From positions 160,646 through 224,645 of the forward strand of contig NZ_OLMK01000014.1 of assembly GCF_900290235.1 (NCBI RefSeq): a stretch of DNA of 64,000 bases, in the 5' to 3' direction. The stretch is from Streptomyces sp. MA5143a (GTDB taxonomy: Bacteria; Actinomycetota; Actinomycetes; Streptomycetales; Streptomycetaceae). The notes under the pieces were generated by a model. The model had not been told where the DNA came from, did no database searches, and saw only the letters and a program-made list of their open reading frames with translations. Shown here one piece after another: positions 61,050 to 64,000 of the stretch. Numbering within the stretch: the first letter of the stretch is position 1; each line of letters opens with the position of its first letter. The translations under genes were made by a program, and so were the position numbers.

Positions 61050-61890
61050 CAAGGCCATGACCGCCGAGGAGGCCGTGGCGCGGCTGGAGAGCGGGATGAC
61101 CCTGGGCATCGGCGGCTGGGGGTCCCGGCGCAAGCCGATGGCCCTGGTGAGAGCACTGCTCCGTACGGAGATCACCGATCTCACGGTCGTCTCGTACGGA
61201 GGCCCGGACGTGGGGATGCTCGCCGCCGCCGGACGGATCCGGAAGCTGGTCGCCGCGTTCGCCACGCTCGACTCGATCCCCCTGGAGCCGCACTTCCGCG
61301 CGGCACGCGAACGCGGCGCGTTCGAGCTGATGGAGGTCGACGAGGCGATGTTCATGTGGGGCCTGCACGCCGCCGCGAACCGGCTGCCCTTCCTGCCGGT
61401 GCGGGCGGGCATCGGCTCGGACGTGATGCGGGTCAATCCCTCCCTGCGGACCGTCACCTCGCCCTACGCCGACGGGGAGACGTTCGTCGCGATGCCCGCC
61501 CTGCGCATGGACGCCGCGTTCGTGCACGTCAACCGGGCCGACCGGCTCGGCAACGGCCAGTACCTCGGCCCGGACCCCTACTTCGACGACCTGTTCTGCG
61601 AGGCCGCCGACGCCGCGTACGTCTCCTGCGAGCGGATCGTGGATACGGCCGAGCTGACCAAGGAGGCGCCGCCGCAGTCGCTGCTGATCAAGCGCCAAGT
61701 GGTGACAGGCGTGGTGGAGGCGCCGAACGGGGCGCACTTCACGTCCTGCGCGCCGGACTACGGGCGGGACGAGCCCTTCCAGAAGCGGTACGCGGGCACG
61801 GCGTGGCCGGAGTTCGCCGAACGGTTCCTCACCGGCGACGAGCACGCCTACCAGGAGGCCGTGCGGGCCTGGCGCGAGGAGGAGGCATGA
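61042..61890 (+). CDS. ipdA: CoA-transferase-fold ring hydrolase, alpha subunit IpdA
   Basis: 282 residues, class I CoA-transferase fold: MTLGIGGWGSRRKPMALVRALL, VVSYGGPDVGMLAAAGRI, FMWGLHAAANRLPFLPVRAGIGSDVM and CEAADAAYVSCERIVDTAEL. In M. tuberculosis IpdAB opens the last steroid ring by a retro-Claisen-type hydrolysis of COCHEA-CoA. Starts inside the echA20 end (8-base overlap) and shares ATGA with ipdB. Confidence 0.9.
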   Translation: MSDKAMTAEEAVARLESGMTLGIGGWGSRRKPMALVRALLRTEITDLTVVSYGGPDVGMLAAAGRIRKLVAAFATLDSIPLEPHFRAARERGAFELMEVDEAMFMWGLHAAANRLPFLPVRAGIGSDVMRVNPSLRTVTSPYADGETFVAMPALRMDAAFVHVNRADRLGNGQYLGPDPYFDDLFCEAADAAYVSCERIVDTAELTKEAPPQSLLIKRQVVTGVVEAPNGAHFTSCAPDYGRDEPFQKRYAGTAWPEFAERFLTGDEHAYQEAVRAWREEEA

Positions 61891-62663
61891 GCGGAGGCGG
61901 AATGGGCCGGGAGGGTATGGGTGGGGACGGCCTGGGCGGAGCGACCCGCGCCGAGTACTGCGTGGTCGCGTGCGCCGAGGCGTGGCGTGGGGCCGGGGAG
62001 ATCCTCGCCAGCCCGATGGGGCTCGTCCCGTCGCTGGGCGCACGTCTCGCCCGGCGGACGTTCGCCCCGGATCTGCTGCTCACCGACGGCGAGGCGCTGC
62101 TCGTCGGCCCGGACGGCACCGTCGAGGGGTGGCTGCCCTACCGGCAGCACCTGGCCCTGGTCACCGGTGGCCGACGGCACGTGATGATGGGTGCGAGCCA
62201 GATCGACCGGTACGGCAACCAGAACATCTCCTGCGTCGGCGACTGGGCCCGCCCCCGGCGCCAGCTCCTCGGGGTGCGGGGCGCGCCGGTCAACACGCTG
62301 AACAACGCGACGAGTTACTGGGTTCCCCGGCACTCCCGGCGGGTGTTCGTGGAGCAGGTCGACATGGTGTGCGGGGTGGGGTACGACCGGGCCGCGGCGC
62401 ATCCCGCGACGGCTCGCTTCCACCGGCTCCCCCGCGTCGTGTCCGACCTCGGGGTGTTCGACTTCGCCACCCCGGACCGCTCGATGCGGCTGGCGTCGCT
62501 GCACCCGGGGGTCACCGTCGAGCAGGTCGAGGAGGCCACCGGGTTCGCGCTGGCCGTACCGGAGGAGGTGCCGTACACCCGGGAGCCGTCGGCCGATGAG
62601 CTGCGGTTGATCCGCGAGGTGCTCGATCCGGAGAACGCCCGCGCACGGGAGGTCCAGGGGTGA
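61887..62663 (+). CDS. ipdB: CoA-transferase-fold ring hydrolase, beta subunit IpdB
   Basis: 258 residues: AEYCVVACAEAWRGAGEILASPMGLVPSLGARLARRTFAPDLLLTDGEALLVG, HVMMGASQIDRYGNQNISCVGDW and GAPVNTLNNATSYWVPRHSRRVFVEQVDMVCGVGYD. Pairs with IpdA. The N-terminal 19 residues are a Met/Gly/Asp-rich extension (MSGGGMGREGMGGDGLGG) not expected in the family; GAGGAGG precedes the ATG, so it is probably translated. Confidence 0.9.
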   Translation: MSGGGMGREGMGGDGLGGATRAEYCVVACAEAWRGAGEILASPMGLVPSLGARLARRTFAPDLLLTDGEALLVGPDGTVEGWLPYRQHLALVTGGRRHVMMGASQIDRYGNQNISCVGDWARPRRQLLGVRGAPVNTLNNATSYWVPRHSRRVFVEQVDMVCGVGYDRAAAHPATARFHRLPRVVSDLGVFDFATPDRSMRLASLHPGVTVEQVEEATGFALAVPEEVPYTREPSADELRLIREVLDPENARAREVQG

Positions 62664-63730
62664 TGGACACCGCCCTCACCCGGCTCGTGGGCGTCCGCCA
62701 CCCGATCGTGCAGACCGGGATGGGCTGGGTCGCGGGCCCACGCCTGGTGTCCGCCACGGCCGAGGCGGGCGCCCTCGGCATCCTGGCGTCCGCGACGATG
62801 AGCCCGGAGCGGCTGCGGGACGCCGTACGGGAGGTGAGGTCCCGCACGGACGCGCCGTTCGGGGTGAATCTGCGGGCCGACGCCGGGGACGCCCGGGAAC
62901 GGGTGCGGATCATCGTCGAGGAGGGCGTCCGGGTGGCGTCGTTCGCGCTCGCGCCGTCGAGGGAGCTGATCGCCGAGCTGAAGGACGCGGGGGTGGTCGT
63001 CATCCCGTCCGTGGGGGCCCGGCGGCACGCCGAGAAGGTGGCGGAGTGGGGAGCGGACGCGGTGGTCGTGCAGGGCGGGGAGGGCGGCGGGCACACCGGG
63101 GACGTGGCGACGACCGTGCTGCTGCCGCAGGTCGTGGACGCGGTGGACATCCCCGTCGTCGCCGCCGGCGGCTTCCACGACGGGCGGGGGCTGGTCGCCG
63201 CGCTCGCGTACGGGGCGGCCGGCGTCGCGATGGGCACACGGTTCCTGCTGACGTCGGACTCGACGGTGCCGGACACGGTCAAGGCCCGTTATCTCGCGGC
63301 GACCGTCAAGGACGTCACCGTCACCAGGGCCGTGGACGGGCTGCCGCACCGCATGCTCCGCACGGAGTTCGTGGACGCCCTGGAGAGGTCCGGCCGCGCC
63401 CGCGCCCTGCTGCACGCGGTGCGCCACGCGGCCGGCTTCCGCCGGATCTCGGAGCTCACCTGGCGCGGCATGATCCGCGACGGGCTCGCGATGAGGCACG
63501 GCAAGGACCTCACCTGGAGCCAGGTCCTGCTCGCCGCCAACACCCCGATGCTCCTGAGGTCCGCGATGGTCGACGGCCGCACGGACCTCGGCGTCATGGC
63601 CTCCGGCCAGGTCACCGGAGTCATCGACGACCTGCCGTCCTGCGAGGAACTGGTGGACCGGATCATGAAGGAAGCGCAGGAGACACTGACGAGGCTGACG
63701 ACACCGGGGCGACTCGGCCCCGAGGACTGA
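62663..63730 (+). CDS. ipdC: Nitronate monooxygenase-family flavoprotein IpdC
   Basis: 355 residues, FMN-binding TIM barrel: RHPIVQTGMGWVAGPRLVSATAEAGALGILASATM, VVVQGGEGGGHTGDVATTVLLPQVVDAVDIPVVAAGGFHDGRGLVAALAYGAAGVAMGTRFLLT. Members of this cluster (Rv3553/IpdC) act as flavin-dependent oxidoreductases in C/D-ring breakdown rather than on nitronates. ATG 62663 shares one base with the ipdB stop (TGATG); GTG 62660 is the alternative. Last gene of the plus-strand operon in the window. Confidence 0.88.
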   Translation: MDTALTRLVGVRHPIVQTGMGWVAGPRLVSATAEAGALGILASATMSPERLRDAVREVRSRTDAPFGVNLRADAGDARERVRIIVEEGVRVASFALAPSRELIAELKDAGVVVIPSVGARRHAEKVAEWGADAVVVQGGEGGGHTGDVATTVLLPQVVDAVDIPVVAAGGFHDGRGLVAALAYGAAGVAMGTRFLLTSDSTVPDTVKARYLAATVKDVTVTRAVDGLPHRMLRTEFVDALERSGRARALLHAVRHAAGFRRISELTWRGMIRDGLAMRHGKDLTWSQVLLAANTPMLLRSAMVDGRTDLGVMASGQVTGVIDDLPSCEELVDRIMKEAQETLTRLTTPGRLGPED

Positions 63731-63830
63731 CGGGGCCCCGGCCCACCCGACCACCCCCGGCGCCAGGCGGCTGGCAACCGCCCCCTCACCCACCGGCACA
63801 CCCACGCCTCGGCACCCCTTTGCCACCAGA

Positions 63831-64000
63831 CCAACGGACCACCGGGCCACAGGGCCAACGGGCCGCCAGGCCGCCAGGCCGCAGAGCCGCACGGCCGCCA
63901 GGCCGCAGGGCCACCGGGCCGCAGGGCCACCGGGCCGCCAGGCCGCCAGGCCGCAGGGCCACCGGGCCACCGGGCCGCCAGGCCGCAGAGCCGCACGGCC
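63831..64000. repeat. G+C-rich short tandem repeat (GGCCGCCA / GGCCACCG units)
   Basis: At least 18 units of 8-9 bases built on GGCCGC(C)A and GGCCACCG run to the window edge and probably continue. The 63731-63830 gap before it holds no gene. Every frame through the array is open only because of composition. Confidence 0.7.

Overview
The window is a high-G+C, almost fully coding stretch of a Streptomyces (or very closely related) chromosome. Supporting evidence: strong GC bias at third codon positions, frequent GTG starts, and a run of conserved streptomycete core genes (coaE, rpsA, polA, a liv-type branched-chain amino acid ABC operon, an ANTAR response regulator, pyruvate kinase). Genes known mainly from Streptomyces (DUF6343, SPW_0924) and the interspersed motif CGCAGTTCCCCGCGCCCC agree. 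I see no phage, plasmid, insertion sequence or CRISPR array.

Layout. 0.2-8 kb: an ABC exporter, a 61-aa protein, an MTA/SAH-type amidohydrolase, a FUSC-family membrane protein, then a structured RNA (6574-6709, minus strand) with a circularly permuted tRNA-like core, best explained as a bacterial Y RNA of the YrlA type, beside a conserved gene of unknown function. 8-12 kb: a RidA protein, then an Asp/Glu/hydantoin-type racemase and an NCS1 nucleobase/hydantoin transporter, facing a GntR/FCD regulator across two perfect 14-bp palindromes. 12-19.6 kb: housekeeping and accessory enzymes (proline iminopeptidase, family-5 uracil-DNA glycosylase, S4 RNA-binding protein, methyltransferase, TPR protein, CoaE, PAC2 protein). 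19.8-30 kb: rpsA with a clear promoter, HrpB helicase, DUF3068 protein, secreted lytic transglycosylase, DUF4184 membrane protein. 29.8-30.5 kb: a gene-poor patch with imperfect ~100-bp repeats. 30.5-37.5 kb: polA, an FdhF/YdeP molybdoenzyme, a thioesterase and two exported proteins. 37.7-43.4 kb: the liv operon. 43.5-49.5 kb: PdtaR-like ANTAR regulator, tRNA-Leu(CAA) followed by a stand-alone LAGLIDADG protein, pyk, a SIMPL protein, and a Tat-exported 5'-nucleotidase. 49.6-58 kb: a two-gene siderophore-type module (amino-acid decarboxylase plus N-hydroxylase), aminopeptidase N, a response regulator, and chorismate mutase facing a metalloprotease-like gene across an ~80-bp inverted duplication.

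58-63.7 kb: two short-chain dehydrogenases diverge from four overlapping genes (echA20, ipdA, ipdB, ipdC). This is the order I recall for the steroid C/D-ring degradation locus Rv3548c-Rv3553 of Mycobacterium tuberculosis. The two arms share a 53-bp intergenic region filled by a 36-bp palindrome, the likely operator. The window ends in a G+C-rich short tandem repeat that runs off the edge.

All functional names are from reading translated sequence by eye. No database search was possible.
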